Positions 1-12,208 of a stretch of 64,000 nucleotides of DNA are shown piece after piece; the first letter of the stretch is position 1, and the number at the start of each line of letters is the position of its first letter. The notes under the pieces were generated by a model. It searched no databases. It was not told the origin of the DNA and was given only the letters and a program-made list of their open reading frames with translations. The position numbers were made by a program, and so were the translations under genes. Source of the stretch: Blepharisma japonicum (taxonomy: Eukaryota; Ciliophora; Heterotrichea; Heterotrichida; Blepharismidae); NCBI GenBank assembly GCA_949751835.1, contig CATKHK010000124.1:1-64000 (forward strand). The letters are read 5' to 3'.

Positions 1-1
1 T

Positions 2-130
2 AGTGACTGGGACAAATCTTTTGCAGACCACTTACATGGAACGAGGGATTGTACGTACGAGAGTAAGCTTGTCTTACGATCTACTGAGATCCAGCCTCCT
101 TCCTTCGATTTGTCACCCCTGTATATTTAG
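2..130 (+). CDS. possible 3' end of a gene running in from the left edge
   Basis: An open frame enters from the window edge and runs 42 codons to a TAG at 128-130. It includes Trp and Cys codons and is less AT-rich than the following DNA, which suggests real coding sequence. I recognise no domain. No 15-nt GT-AG segment spans the TAG, so it is probably the true stop. The frame stays open about 20 more codons after the TAG. The reverse strand carries stops in all frames. Assignment is weak because only the tail is visible. Confidence 0.3.
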   Translation, partial: SDWDKSFADHLHGTRDCTYESKLVLRSTEIQPPSFDLSPLYI

Positions 131-1159
131 CTCTGCTGGGGTATAGAAGTTTCCTTTGTGTCCATTAAATTGATTTTTCTCTTAAATAATTAGTAATGAT
201 AACTGCTAGGATATATATATAATGTAGCTAATCCTTGATATATATATTTAATTATCTGTATAAATAAATTAAATGATATTATTATATACATTTAAAAATT
301 TTGAGATTATATATAAAATAATTATAGAATATATAGCAAAATTAGTGCTTTCTTATAAAAAGAATTATAGTTCAAGATGTGAGCATGCCAGACGAAATAG
401 ATGCTCCATATCATATAGCTATATAAGTTGTTAATGCAATAATAAACCAATGAAAATCATAATAATAAACAGAATTCTCAAAAAGATTAGTGAAAATGAT
501 TAAAAATGATATAACTAGAGAGTCAGGATAATGAATTGTTGAATCTAATATTTTAATTAATTGCTAGATTAATTATTAAATACCTTAAATTTGCAATATT
601 TCGAATTAAATAAATAATCTTTTTTCATGTAAAAATTATACGTTATTTTTTTCTTAATGTATAAATCTATTCATTTGATTTTATAGATATTTTTACACTT
701 TCGCAAAATTACACATATTAATAAGCCATAGGAATTATTATGTTATGTTTAGTAAAAATAAACTTTTTAAGAAATTGCTATCATCAACTTTATTATCACT
801 TTATTAGCATTTATAACAAAATATGACACAACTTATAATATCTATTCCTGTAGTAATAAGTGAGAATCTCTTTTATTAAAGTATTTTTAACCTATGGCTA
901 GCCTTTATTAATTATATCTATTTTACTAAATTCCTCTGTAATTTTTAATAAAAATACCTAGCAATAGGTTTTTAATTCAAGTTTTTTTTTCCTAAACTTA
1001 TATATGAAAATTAAAATAAGGGCTTTTTATGATGATTTTGTATTAATTATATGCTGTCTAATTGTACTCGATTCAAAATCTAGTTTTTCCTGTTTAATTT
1101 CCCTAGGCCCCTCTCATTTTATCGAAACATCTTTGCCGGGCATTTATTATAATTTAAAT
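131..1159. other. AT-rich intergenic region
   Basis: I see no convincing gene, RNA gene or repeat in this stretch; stops are dense in all frames for most of it. A frame open from ATG at 1004 runs into the HMG-box gene, but it lies in AT-rich DNA with an uncharged, hydrophobic translation unlike the gene itself. I treat it as 5' flank that happens to be open. Confidence 0.6.
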
Positions 1160-1669
1160 ATGCCTAAAAAGGGAAACAGTGGAAGCGCCATGAAATGCGC
1201 TACATGTGGATCTGCAAAGTGTCCAGGCTGTGGATCAATGAAAGAGGAACCCAAAAAGCCTATGAACAAGAAAAAGCCAGTTGAATCCGAATCTGAACAA
1301 GAAGAAGAAAGGGAAGAAAAAAAGGTAGAAGGTCCTAAACCTAAAAAAGCTAGGAGTGCCTACATCTTCTTTTGCAATGAAAAGAGACCAGAGCTTGACG
1401 AAGAATTCAAAGGGAAAGAAGCCATGAAAAAGCTGGGCGCCATGTGGAAAGCATGCTCAGAAGCGGATAAGCAGCCATACGCAGACTTAGCTGAAAAAGA
1501 TAAGGAAAGATATGAAAGACAGAATAAAGAATTCGAAGATACTGGAGAGTTCCATGATGAAGATGGAAATGTAGTCACCGAAGACAAACCAAAGAAAAGA
1601 AGAAGCATGAGTGCCAAAAAAGAAACCGCAGGAACAAAAAGAAAGGCGGGAGGAAAGAAAAAATGCTAA
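1160..1669 (+). CDS. HMG-box chromatin protein with N-terminal Cys-rich motif
   Basis: A 169-residue protein. A C-x2-C-x4-C-x2-C cluster (Cys13, 16, 21, 24) could bind one zinc ion. A Lys/Glu-rich linker follows, then one HMG box at about residues 57-128, recognisable by KKARSAYIFFCNEKRP, the GAMWKACSEADKQPY core and the final AEKDKERYE helix. The tail is basic (KPKKRRSMSAKK, TKRKAGGKKKC). HMG-box proteins bend DNA and act in chromatin, so nuclear localisation is inferred. I chose the ATG at 1160 because its context (tttaaATATG-like, A-rich) matches other starts here. The frame extends upstream to an ATG at 1004 but that extension looks non-coding. It ends in TAA. The HMG box is confident; the zinc role is inference. 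Confidence 0.85.
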   Translation: MPKKGNSGSAMKCATCGSAKCPGCGSMKEEPKKPMNKKKPVESESEQEEEREEKKVEGPKPKKARSAYIFFCNEKRPELDEEFKGKEAMKKLGAMWKACSEADKQPYADLAEKDKERYERQNKEFEDTGEFHDEDGNVVTEDKPKKRRSMSAKKETAGTKRKAGGKKKC

Positions 1670-2449
1670 TTAGTTAATAGGTATTTATTAATTTTCATGA
1701 AATTTAGCTTTAATTAAAGTTTTAATTATGAATACTTGAATTATAAGTTCGTGTTTTAATAAACCATAAATTAAATTAATTTGCTTGATAAATTTGAATA
1801 TTTACCGACTCTGCATACTGAAGTTTGATTCTAAAGTAATTATATCTAATTCATACTTAAGTAGTAAAAAAGGTCAAATTATTGAAAATCGATGTAGAAA
1901 CATACTAAAATAATCAAGTATTGAAGGCAATTTAGTATAAATTAATGCTATCTGGATGATATTGCTCTTAAAATTCAAAAGGAGAGCAAATATTTTGATT
2001 AAAGAAAACTATTATTAGATATGTATCCTAAAGAGCCCTAATATTTATAGGCTAATCATAATACGAAGGTGCAAGGCTGATTTACCCTAAAATTAGATTG
2101 CTGAAAAATGGAATTATTGAGAATAGTCAATAGAGGCGAACTTGCACATTTTATCAAAAAATTCTAAACAATAAACTCCAAATATAAAATTCATTCATGA
2201 ATATTAAGATATTTATATGAATAAATATATTCAAAGAAATAATAGCATTCAAATAATAAAATTATTAAATCATTCAATGAATAGATGTTTTACATGGTAA
2301 ACATGCTTTTATTTGATTACACAAAAAATGTTTACAAATTAATATGGAAAGGGGAAAAAACTAACTTTTATAAAAACTAATAAACTTAGTTTGAAAATCT
2401 CAAAACATTTAAGTTTTAAATCAATATGAATGGATAAAATATAATTTCA
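1670..2449. other. AT-rich intergenic region
   Basis: No gene is supported; every frame has frequent TAA/TAG. A GTGCAAG at 2069-2075 is matched by CTTGCAC at 2141-2147, so the 79-nt segment could fold on a 7-bp stem. I cannot extend the pairing inward and do not call an RNA gene. Confidence 0.5.
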
Positions 2450-2824
2450 ATGTCAAGAACTCTAATAACCCCAATTTCTCACAAATCCGCATCAATAACC
2501 GTCTTATGCAGAACTTATAGTAAAAATGTGCCCTTCAAGACAAACTCATTTGGGACTTATCTTCCTCAATTCGAGAAAATCTCAGGGACTTCCCAGCTAA
2601 GTAAGATAAACGAATCAGTTAACGAAAAACCGAGCAAAATATTAAGAACCCCGTCTCCAGTTTCAGGAACTTCTACAAGTAGCTTCGATACTCCAATCAG
2701 GCATACTCGAACTTTTACGATGCCGAAACTGACCAACCCGTCTTATTCCTTAATGAATCCTGCAGGAGCTAAAAAGCCAAAAGTCAGAAGAAGCTTAAAA
2801 AGAGCTCTCACAACGTTGAGATAG
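2450..2824 (+). CDS. small basic protein of unknown function
   Basis: A 124-residue frame from ATG (context ttcaATG) to TAG. It is Ser/Thr/Pro-rich with several TP and SP sites (RTPSPVSGT, FDTPIRHTR), so it could be phosphorylated by proline-directed kinases. The C-terminus is strongly basic (AKKPKVRRSLKRALTTLR). I see no signal peptide, membrane segment or known domain. Its base composition clearly differs from the flanking AT-rich DNA, which supports it being real. It converges on the tubulin cofactor A gene, with 113 nt between the stops. Function is unknown. Confidence 0.65.
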   Translation: MSRTLITPISHKSASITVLCRTYSKNVPFKTNSFGTYLPQFEKISGTSQLSKINESVNEKPSKILRTPSPVSGTSTSSFDTPIRHTRTFTMPKLTNPSYSLMNPAGAKKPKVRRSLKRALTTLR

Positions 2825-2937
2825 TAAACGATGCTTAATTTAAATCTAATTACCTGCAAAAAAATCTATTAAATGATATGGCAAAATATGCTGAGAAATA
2901 ATGAAAAACAGCAAGAATCTTACCCCTCAAATATCCC

Positions 2938-3291
2938 TTAGTTAGTATTTAAACTTAAGACCCCAGTTACTGCTGCTTGTATATGCCCGGTCGCTTCTGT
3001 CCACTCCGGCGATGTGATCAAATCCTGATCAGTGTCATTTTCTTTCATAAATTCTTGTAAGTCCTCTACAGCGTCTTGCAAACGCTGTCTCGTATTTGGA
3101 AGCATTGAAATTGTTTCGTGCAGGACATCTTCTTGTTTCTTAATAGCGTGATCGCCAGCGCCAGTGTCTCTTAATTTTTCTATTCTATCTCTGTCTCTTT
3201 GGACCTCTTTTACGTATGAGTCATACTCTCTGGTGATTCTTTTGACCATCCCTGACTTTATTTTTAGTTGTCTTTTCGCATCGGCTTCCAT
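2938..3291 (-). CDS. TBCA: tubulin-binding cofactor A
   Basis: A 117-residue, all-helical protein close to the family's usual length of about 110. Family signatures are the N-terminal RQLKIKSGMVKRITREYDSY block (compare LKIKTGVVKRL in animal proteins), the KQEDVLHET helix with the conserved K-Q-E, and MLPNTRQRLQDAVEDL. Cofactor A captures beta-tubulin released by cofactor B/C/D complexes during tubulin folding in the cytosol. The ORF is uninterrupted and ends in TAA. It is divergent from the large surface-protein gene. The assignment is confident from motif order and length. Confidence 0.92.
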   Translation of the reverse strand: MEADAKRQLKIKSGMVKRITREYDSYVKEVQRDRDRIEKLRDTGAGDHAIKKQEDVLHETISMLPNTRQRLQDAVEDLQEFMKENDTDQDLITSPEWTEATGHIQAAVTGVLSLNTN

Positions 3292-3936
3292 ATTAATTTT
3301 TATTAGTTCTTTCTTAAAGTGGTGTTACTTATCACTTTGGTTTTATTTTTTTAGGATCTTGTATATAAAATTCACAGGTTGAGATTTTATAATGAGTTTA
3401 GACTAGGGCTTCTTTTTAGATAAATTAAATAAGTCATTGCCGATTTTGGATGTTTCGATAGACTCTTGATAATGATTTGCATTTATTAGTGCTAGGCTCT
3501 TCTAAAAGGAAGCTGAAGGAGTAGAAGTTATATAATATATCTTTTGGCAGTAGTTGAGGTTCAATAAATATAACGAAAATAAAATCAGATGTCTTGCTTT
3601 CTGGGTATTTATATTGTAAATTTAAATAAGAAATTCTATTAGAAAGTTTATTTTACCATTTTATTCACCCTTTTTAAGTAAAATTAATAATTTTGCCTAT
3701 TTATTATGATAAGTACCATTTGGTAAGTTTTTAAAGATAATTACCAACAAAGAAATCAAAATTATATCAATAATGGTTAACAAATAATATTTTAAATAAT
3801 TTGCTTGAGTTAATAATCTACTTTAATTTGCCAAAAAAATAGTTGATTATTTCCAAGTTAAAAATTGAAACGGATTTTAATTTTTTGAAAATTATTGATG
3901 ATTAATAAAGAAAAATCTTTGATATAATTTATTATT
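3292..3936. other. divergent intergenic region
   Basis: This 645-nt AT-rich stretch separates the divergent starts of cofactor A and the large surface protein, so it presumably holds both promoters. I see no discrete motif I can name and no gene. Confidence 0.5.
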
Positions 3937-6900
3937 ATGAAGGTTTTTTTATACTTTAGTGTTTTAGCTTGTGTAGTATATTCCCTTTCTCTTGGATCTA
4001 AGGATGGGACACTGGATCCAGGCAGAATTGTATGGCCGAAAGAAACCTGGGTAAGCTCTCCGATTGAGCTTAGTAGAACCAATTCTGGATTGACAGTTTC
4101 CATTACGTTTAATTTTAGACCTTCAACGTCCCTTTCAAATGGATACATTCAAATTATCCTTCCAAGTGGGTTATCTGGAAGTCTTTCAACTATTATGCCG
4201 GTTACCGCAGACCAGGACACTGCAGCCATTTTCTCTATTGCTTTACCTTCAAGTGCTGGTGTTTACGGCCCATTTGGTATCATTACTCGAACTTCATCTA
4301 CAGGCCAAATTATTGATGCAAATTATATTTTTGGGTGTATTGCTACTACATCTCCAGCTCAAAACTTACCATCACTTACAGTATCTACTTATCTAGGACT
4401 AGCAAGTCCTGTTATTTCTACTACAGACAGTCTTTATTTTACATTTTTTCTTACTTCAAGTTTATGAAGACACGATTTAATTGAAATAATTCCAGCAACA
4501 GACTGAACAGTTTCCCGTTCAGTACGATGCTCTTCTATAGACATTTCTGGGGTAACCAATATGCTATATGGATATAACGATGATCATACATTACCCTGTG
4601 GAACTGCAACTTCAAGCAGTGATACAACTGGCCCTGAGTTTTCAAGAGGGACTTCTAATAGTGTTTATATATATGGAATTGATAGAGATGTAATAATATC
4701 AAGCTCAATTCGTGTAAGTATAAAAGTTTCAACCTTCACATTGCCTGGATATGTAAAATCATCATGATCTAATACCTGAATTGTCAAAATCTGGAGGTTT
4801 GGGACAAATAATCTCCTAGCTCAATACTCTGGAACTGGCCCAGTAACTACAGCAGTAGGTGCTATAACTTTTAACTCATGAACTCCAATAAGTGATATTG
4901 ACACTAATTTAATGCCTTCTGGAATAACTCTCTTTACAAAAGTAACTTTCACGAATTCTCATACAATTCCAAAAGATGGCTCTGCTGCTATTTATTTTTC
5001 AAATGTTGATATTTCAGGAAACTGGTGAATTGATTTGGATGGGAGTTATGCTTCAGGCTCACAATGCTATATTTCATCTCAGAATCAAGGAGCAGCTTGC
5101 AAGATTACTAGTAGTGACACAGTTACTTTAACTTTTTCTAAAGGGTTGCCAGCTAATAGCATAATTTCTATTTGCTTATTGACAGCATTATCTTCAAATG
5201 CCAAAATTTCAGCAATTACTACATATTATGCAGGAACTATCAATATTGACAGTATCTCAAACCCTTATTCTTGGCCTTTTAATGCTGCTGTTAAAACTTT
5301 TGGCTACTTCCAATATCATGCATATAAGGATAAATCAAACTCATACCCAGCTATTGGAAGCGCCTCTCCTACTTGGTTTGGGGAATGGGTCTGGGGAGCT
5401 GACATAACTGAAGACTTATATTGGGCATTTTTACCTAATACTATGGTTACATGGACAGCAAATACCATAATAACTGTTCACCTTCCTATATCACAAGTGC
5501 TTTCTTTTACAGAGACATATATTTCTTTAAGCTCAATTGTGTATGATATAGTAAATCCACTTACATCAGCCCAGCTTCTTGCTAATCCTACAACTGGACG
5601 AAGTTATTCAATTAATGGAAATGTTATTACAGCTAAGTTCTCAGCAGCTCCAACCCCTGCTAATTACTTTGTTTTTTCATATACAGGAAATACTGCATTA
5701 CCTTTTGTCACCTCGAATTTAGCAACATTTTATGAGTGCTGGGCAAAGTCACAAACAGGCGCAATATATGAGTTAGGTAATTCTGTGTTTACTGTAAGAA
5801 TTGGGGAATATTTTGGAGATGATAGCATTTATACGAAGCCACTATGCCTTAGCACCGTTGGAGCTGTACCACTTATCACTCATTTTACAGCATTACATAT
5901 GGATCTTGATTTTGCTTCAACTGCTACTCTTTTTGCTATTGAGGTATCTGTTACTAATGGCGCAGATCTAGGTACTGGTCTAGAAGATGGAAGCCGCATT
6001 CCATGCAGTGCAACTTTGCCTAAAGTTATTTGTACTTTGTCTACTACCAATAGTGGAGCAGACAGCCTTGTTACTATCAGAGGATTATCATCATTAGCAG
6101 TAAATGATGAAGTGTATATATATACTGGCAAAGGAATCCAAGCCTCAGGGATTGCATTATCTCTTGCAACTTCTGTGTATTATACAACAGCAAAAGACCT
6201 AAATATCCGTAATTACCTTTACACCAGACTTTCTGATGACTCAAATAATTATATCACTTATACTACAGCAGGCGAAGTAACTTTAACAAGTGGTAGCTCA
6301 ACTGCTGCTTGGGATGTTTCATCTACTCTTTCTTTGCCAGTATCTAGTGCAAGTATTGGAAGTAGCACAAGTTCTGGGACTTATATTGGAATTGGTTTAC
6401 CTGTAGGCTTTAAGCTGGATAATTCTGATATATCAATTAATAGCCACTTTCCTATGCATAGCTATCAAGCAGCTAATAGTGACGATTACTCAATTGGAGG
6501 ATTTATTATGGGTATTGATGATGGAACTTTTAGATTAGCAGGTGGCGGATCTAATATATTGGTTAATAATATTATCGCGCCAGGATATGCTGGACCTACA
6601 AATGGAGCCAATAATATTCACTTTAACGTATTTATTGCAACCAGTTTGGGCAGTACTTGTGATGCATCTGATGTATCATCATTAGCAAATAAAATCAACG
6701 TTGCAACTATAAGCAACTCAGATGTTTCTTGCACCTCTTCAGCTTCTCCGCTACGATGACCAGATTCAGTTGACTCAGATATGATTATTACAATAAATCT
6801 GCATTTTAATATTCCATCAGGTGGCATAATAAGTCTTGCGATGGACAACAATTGGGTTTATGGCGAAGCAACTTGTTCAGTTTCTGGACAGATTGTATCA

Positions 6901-9900
6901 TGCTCTCCTGGATTAACTACAACAATTACACTGGCTAAAGATTTTGCAGCAGGGTCAATGAAAATAACATTTCTTCATGTCCTTCCTCCTATTTCAGGTA
7001 CTGCTAGCTGCGTAAGCACAATTACAGTCAGAGATTCAAATAGCAATTATATTGCTGCAGGATCAGGCCTCTCACAAGCAATTTCTTTATCAAGTGCAGG
7101 CTTTCAAGGAACTTCAAAAATTGTCTCATCTGCAATTCCAAACTTTGCTGGAGCAGTTGGAGTCGATATATACCTTTCTTTTTCACTCAATAAGTCTGTC
7201 CCATCAGGCGGAATTCTTTACATTTCTCCTGGCAGTATTGGATCTTGGTTAAAATCAGGAGACATTAAAGATTATTGTTGGTCAAATATAGTATATACAT
7301 CTTGTACTATCTTGGGCTCAGATATACAATTCTCATTAAAAGATACACTGCCAGCTGGCACTGATGTTCAACTTTATTTGGATTCAGCCATTACTCTACC
7401 ATCAGATGAAGGGGTTACTTCGTCTGGCTTCAAAATTATTTCAAAATGGAATGATGTTACTATTACTTCAGATAATTCTCCAGGATATGTACTAACAGTG
7501 AATCCTCCTTGTGATGGAACCATATCTCTTAATAGTGTAACGCAGAGCGATGTTGAGAATGCTGGAGAGGAAGCTATCTATCTATTTTCTTTCTTAAGTG
7601 ACCAAGCAGTTGTAAACGGGGATCATTTTATTATTCAATTCCCAAGAAATTTTGATCCATATATAGGAAATGCAGACAACACTTATCCTGACTGTGAACC
7701 TTATGATTGATATTTAGCCTGCAGCTCAGCAGCTCTTGGAAATGTCGTTTGTAAGGTTGACCATTGGTATCTTAAAATCTCTGGAATCACTAAATCTGCA
7801 GACAAACTATCAAGCTTGGATTTAACTATTAATGGTGTCTGAAACCCAGCAGCAGTTGCTACAGGCTATTTTAATTTGTGGCATTATGGATCAAATGGGT
7901 CTGTCAAAGCTTTCATTAATTCAGATATAAGTACCCTTACCTCAGATTTGGCCAAGAATTTATTGATATTTAAAGCCCTTATGATAGATAATAGCCAAAT
8001 TGGGAGTCCTTCTACTTATTCTTTTGACTTTTACTGTGAAGGAACTTTAACATCAGATTATGCATTCATAATCAAATTTCCAGCTCAGTTTAATCTTAAG
8101 TTAACCAATGGAGGATCCACGCATTGCAATACTAAATATTATGATGATTCAGGAGCTACCAAAACTGACCCAACAGTCAGCTATGATTGGAATGATGCTA
8201 CAACCTGCAGTGTAGACACAGCAGCTGGCACTGTTACTCTTTCTATTCCTGACACTGTTTCTAAGAAATTTGCAGCAACCAATAGAATAAGAATCAATTT
8301 AATTGATATCGTCAATGCTCAATGGGGGTTAACTAGAATAGATAATATGTGGGATAATAGAGACACTGATGCATTTGGATCTTTTTCATACTGGACTAAT
8401 AAATTTACTGTGAATTTGGTTAATAATCCTGACAAAACAATAATTGCAAAAGGATACCCAATTCTTAATGGAGCTTATGCAGGGTTTAGCACATCTACGT
8501 CAAATGTTGATATAAATTGATATAATCCATTGACAGGAACTGGAAAGGTTCATGTGGCTCCAGGAACTCAAAGTAAAGATATAACAATAACTGTTTCTCC
8601 ATCATGGCCTATGAAATCTAAAACATTAAAACTAGTGCCGATCTCGAACTCGGACTATGCAGATAATGGGAATCTTGAATTCACATCGGCCCACTATAAT
8701 TTTATTGTTTATCAAATGACAAAAACCATCACATTCAGAGTTTCTGCAAAAATTGGAACTGCAACAGGGATTTATTATGTTGACTGGGAAACTTCTGAAA
8801 GCAGGCAGCCTGGAGTACCAAGCGATTTATACAGTGTTCCATTGAGTCTTCTAATAGAAGTTTGTACACCTTCTGCTTTAGCACAAATATCAGTTGCTTC
8901 TATACCGACACTTTATAGAGGACATAAAAGCATCCCAATTGCAATTACCCTTTCTCAGTCGCCAGCTACTGAGCTGATTATTTCTCTTACAGTCTCATCA
9001 GTAGACATATCAGTGTATCCAAATACTTTGACCTTTGGGAAAGACACTGATATGCTCTATTTTGAGATTTCCGTTTCAGCTGGATACGAGTTGACTCAAG
9101 CGTCTCCAGTACTATCATTTATCATTTCAGGAATTGATAAAGCTGCTTTTGGGACACTTGCATCAGTGACTCTCCAAATGTCATCGACAGATTCTAGTTC
9201 AAAACAGCCAATAATTACAATTTCTGCAAATCAGATCACTGAAAATTCAGCAACATTGACAATTTCTTCCCCACAGACAGGAGTTCTTTACTGAGGCTTT
9301 TCTTGCCAAGGGGCAATAGTTCCTTCATTCAATGACTTATATGCAATTACTGCAGATCTTGTTTCAGAAAAATCTGGAATTTATACATATCAGAAATCAA
9401 AAGATATAGACTATGCTTCTACTGAAACAGATATAGATCGAGAGAATGGAGACACAGATATTAATTCTTTTTTTAGAAGAATGCACTCTAAGCATTGTAC
9501 TCACTACTATACAAATTCTCAAGTTATATATTCTGGAGTTTCAACACAAGTTGTATTGGATAATCTGATGGTAAATACCAGCTATGTGTTTACTGCATAT
9601 GTTGATGATAGACTTAATTCAGATACATCAAAATTTGTAGCCCAAACAAAAAATTTCACTACCCAGCAGTTCCCGAGTGTATGAACTCAGTCAGTCAGTT
9701 TTTCATGAATTATCCCACAAAGGAACAGTGAGCGTGTCCGATATATCCTTGCGAAAAACATGGGAGTTAATCCTTCATGGCTTACACCAGTAGGATACTC
9801 CACAACTCCAGGAAGAATCCTTGATGAGACATCAGGGACGACAACTTTTACTTATAATGTGATTTATGATAGATCGACTCCATATTCTCCATCTGCAATT

Positions 9901-10422
9901 GTCAATAATCTGGATGAAACTCAAGCAACTAAAGATTTTTTTGATCTTTATAGTTATGCTGTTAATGGTTATAGGCCAGGAATTGTTTATGCTGGGATTG
10001 CTCCATCATGGGTAGTTTCACCTGTATTAGAATCCGTTAACGAAACTACTGCAATTTTTAATGCAAGCTCATCTGTCAATGGAATTATTTGTGCTTTGTG
10101 TACGGATGAACCTACTGATCAGAACACTTATGCATGGCAAGTTATTGATGGAATAAATGCAAACTTGATTGCTGGATATGGAATATGTGGGAATAGCACT
10201 GCAGGAACTAACCTGACTTTGGAAATTTCAGGCTTGACTAAAAGATGATACTACCAATGCTATTTCACTGCTTGTAATGATTATCCAATATGACCATCTT
10301 GTATTGAGTTTTCAGAAAAATCACCTTTGATTTCGATACCAATTTGGACAGTCAATTCAGAGGATGATGGTAGTATTATTCTTCAGAGCTTATTTTGTGT
10401 ATTTATTTCCATATTTAGTTAG
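3937..10422 (+). CDS. giant secreted/GPI-anchored surface protein with repeated beta modules
   Basis: One continuous frame of 2161 residues without introns once TGA is read as Trp (15 in-frame TGA). Residues 1-20 form a signal peptide (MKVFLYFSVLACVVYSLSLG). The C-terminus has a small-residue stretch (NSEDDGS) followed by a hydrophobic tail of 15 residues with no basic residue after it, the classic shape of a GPI-attachment signal. The body is Ser/Thr/Gly-rich with spaced cysteines and repeated beta-strand modules marked by IPSGGIISL, VPSGGILYI, IPKDGSAAIYF, VNGDHFIIQFP and SDYAFIIKFPAQF. No enzymatic motif is seen. It is likely an extracellular cell-surface or cortex protein. It ends in TAG. 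The membrane anchoring is inferred; the single long frame is observed. An ordinary single-pass anchor is unlikely because no cytoplasmic tail exists. Confidence 0.85.
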
Positions 10423-10660
10423 ACAATTTATTAAAATAAAAGTATTGGATTAATATTTATTCCCCCTATGCAGCACCAAAAAATTCTGTTAGATATGGAG
10501 TGGCTAATATTTTTTCTATAGCAATTCTTAAGTTTTAATAATTATGAGGAGTTTTAACCTTCCAAAATATTTGTTATATGCATATTATTTATTAGGCTTA
10601 CTTAAAATTTAATTATAATAAAATTCATTTAAAAGCATTTTCTTTAGTTAATATTATTTT

Positions 10661-11917
10661 CTAGATATCTTTCCATATCACTGCACTTCCCTTTTGTCCA
10701 CAGTTGATACTGACAACTTCTTTATCTATATAATATTTCATAATTCTTGGCTTATCCTGTATCGTTCTCTTTTTATTTCCTTGTTCTCCATTTTCATTCC
10801 CTCCCCATATATAGACAGCCCCTACATCCATAAGTGCCATACAATGTTCACTTCCACACTCGAGCTGCGAATACTTAACTGGGTTAATTTTTCCATTTTT
10901 TGGGTCTGTCACAACAAAATTTGAAAGCTGCTGGACCTTTACAAAGGAAGTACAATGTGTCAAAAATCCAAGGCCAAGCTGACCTCTTGAGTTTAATCCT
11001 GTCGCATACACTTCTTGTTCTCCTGTACGAGTTTCTGCAACATACAGCGAAAAATAGTCCCCAGTAGCAATTTTTACGATTTTTTTATCAGAGGATCCAG
11101 ATACTTCTGTTGGTAGATATATAACCTGCTTTGCAGTTTTGTTATCAGTTTCTAAGAAAAGTCCGAATTGCTGTTTATGATTTCTTCCCCAACCTAAAAC
11201 AGAACCATCTTCCAGAAGTGCGATAGTATGCTGTTTTCCACAGGCAATATCAATGACTTTTCCTTCTATATTGTATATCATCATAGGGTTAGGGTATCGA
11301 AGTGATAAATATGGGGCATTTGTAGTCCTGTTCAAAAAACTCTGACCGCATTGTCCAAAAGTATCATCTCCCATACTCCAGCAATGTCCATCGTTATCAA
11401 GAGCTACAAAATGGTCATACCCGGTAGAAATCTTTTTAATGTTTTTAAGTCTTGGAATTCGTCTAGGGGCAGGGTTCTCTTGTAAGTCAAATCTCCACTC
11501 CCAGACTTCACCTTTTTTGTTTAACGCAAATAAAATGCCTTTTGTCCATTGCAATTGTGTATAATTTCCGCCAGAGCTTAGCTTTTTAACATCTCGAACG
11601 TGATCGTCGATTTCTGGAAGCGAAACATTATTGACAATGTGGATAGGCCATATATAGATATCGCCTTTGTCATCTAATCCTACTTCGTGAGTTGTGCCAA
11701 AGGAAACTTTGACTAGGTTTGGGGATGATTTGTCCTGAAAATTTGCTATTTTGCGAGGTGTGAAATTTGTGAAATTGAGCAGATCTTCTGGATGCCCTGG
11801 TCGAGGATCGTAGACGCCGTTGCCCCAGAGATGGAGAATGCTGTGGGGGGCTGCACAATAAGCAAAGAGACTACCTGCTGTCAGCGCTCCTGCTAAGGCA
11901 AAAATACCTCTGTGCAT
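10661..11917 (-). CDS. RCC1-repeat protein, probably mitochondrial (RCC1L/Fmp25-like)
   Basis: A 418-residue protein. The N-terminus (residues 4-25, IFALAGALTAGSLFAYCAA) is a single hydrophobic segment after a short basic start, fitting a mitochondrial inner-membrane anchor. The rest is a seven-bladed RCC1-type propeller with blade signatures ILHLWGNG, VWEWRFD, HCWSMGDDTFGQCG, VLGWGRNHKQQFG, VYATGLNSRGQLGLG and VYIWGGNENGEQG, and repeated CG-x-x-H / TGDYFS turns. The membrane anchor and overall order resemble Fmp25/RCC1L, which act in mitochondrial respiratory-complex or ribosome assembly. That functional match is inference. It ends in TAG and is divergent, with 291 nt between starts, from another RCC1 gene. 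Confidence 0.75.
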   Translation of the reverse strand: MHRGIFALAGALTAGSLFAYCAAPHSILHLWGNGVYDPRPGHPEDLLNFTNFTPRKIANFQDKSSPNLVKVSFGTTHEVGLDDKGDIYIWPIHIVNNVSLPEIDDHVRDVKKLSSGGNYTQLQWTKGILFALNKKGEVWEWRFDLQENPAPRRIPRLKNIKKISTGYDHFVALDNDGHCWSMGDDTFGQCGQSFLNRTTNAPYLSLRYPNPMMIYNIEGKVIDIACGKQHTIALLEDGSVLGWGRNHKQQFGLFLETDNKTAKQVIYLPTEVSGSSDKKIVKIATGDYFSLYVAETRTGEQEVYATGLNSRGQLGLGFLTHCTSFVKVQQLSNFVVTDPKNGKINPVKYSQLECGSEHCMALMDVGAVYIWGGNENGEQGNKKRTIQDKPRIMKYYIDKEVVSINCGQKGSAVIWKDI

Positions 11918-12208
11918 TTATTTAGCATAAAATATCCATATTCAAAGTAAGCTGTGAAATGAAAGAGATATAATTAATTTAGTGCGTTCTTGAGCTTTAA
12001 TAATGTTTTGGCTATCTTAAATAATTTGATAAAAAATTATAAATTCAAAAAATATAAAAACATCGATAAAGAACTCTATATTTGTGATTGGATAATATTG
12101 AGCTTTTTACTAAGAGAAGGCAAAGTTTATTTTATGAAAAATGAACTACTTTCATGAATTTGAAGAATTTTGCATTATCTTGATGAAAAATTCAAATAAA
12201 CGTTAAAG

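Noticed and set aside
1004-1159. N-terminal extension of the HMG-box frame from ATG 1004
   Set aside because: The added 52 residues are AT-driven and unlike the rest of the protein; the ATG at 1160 has a typical context.
2069-2147. Possible hairpin RNA or tRNA
   Set aside because: Only a 7-bp stem, no tRNA boxes, and pairing does not continue inward.
3937-10422. Interpretation as a decayed gene broken by many TGA codons
   Set aside because: All pieces are in one register with no TAA/TAG, and TGA is Trp throughout the window.
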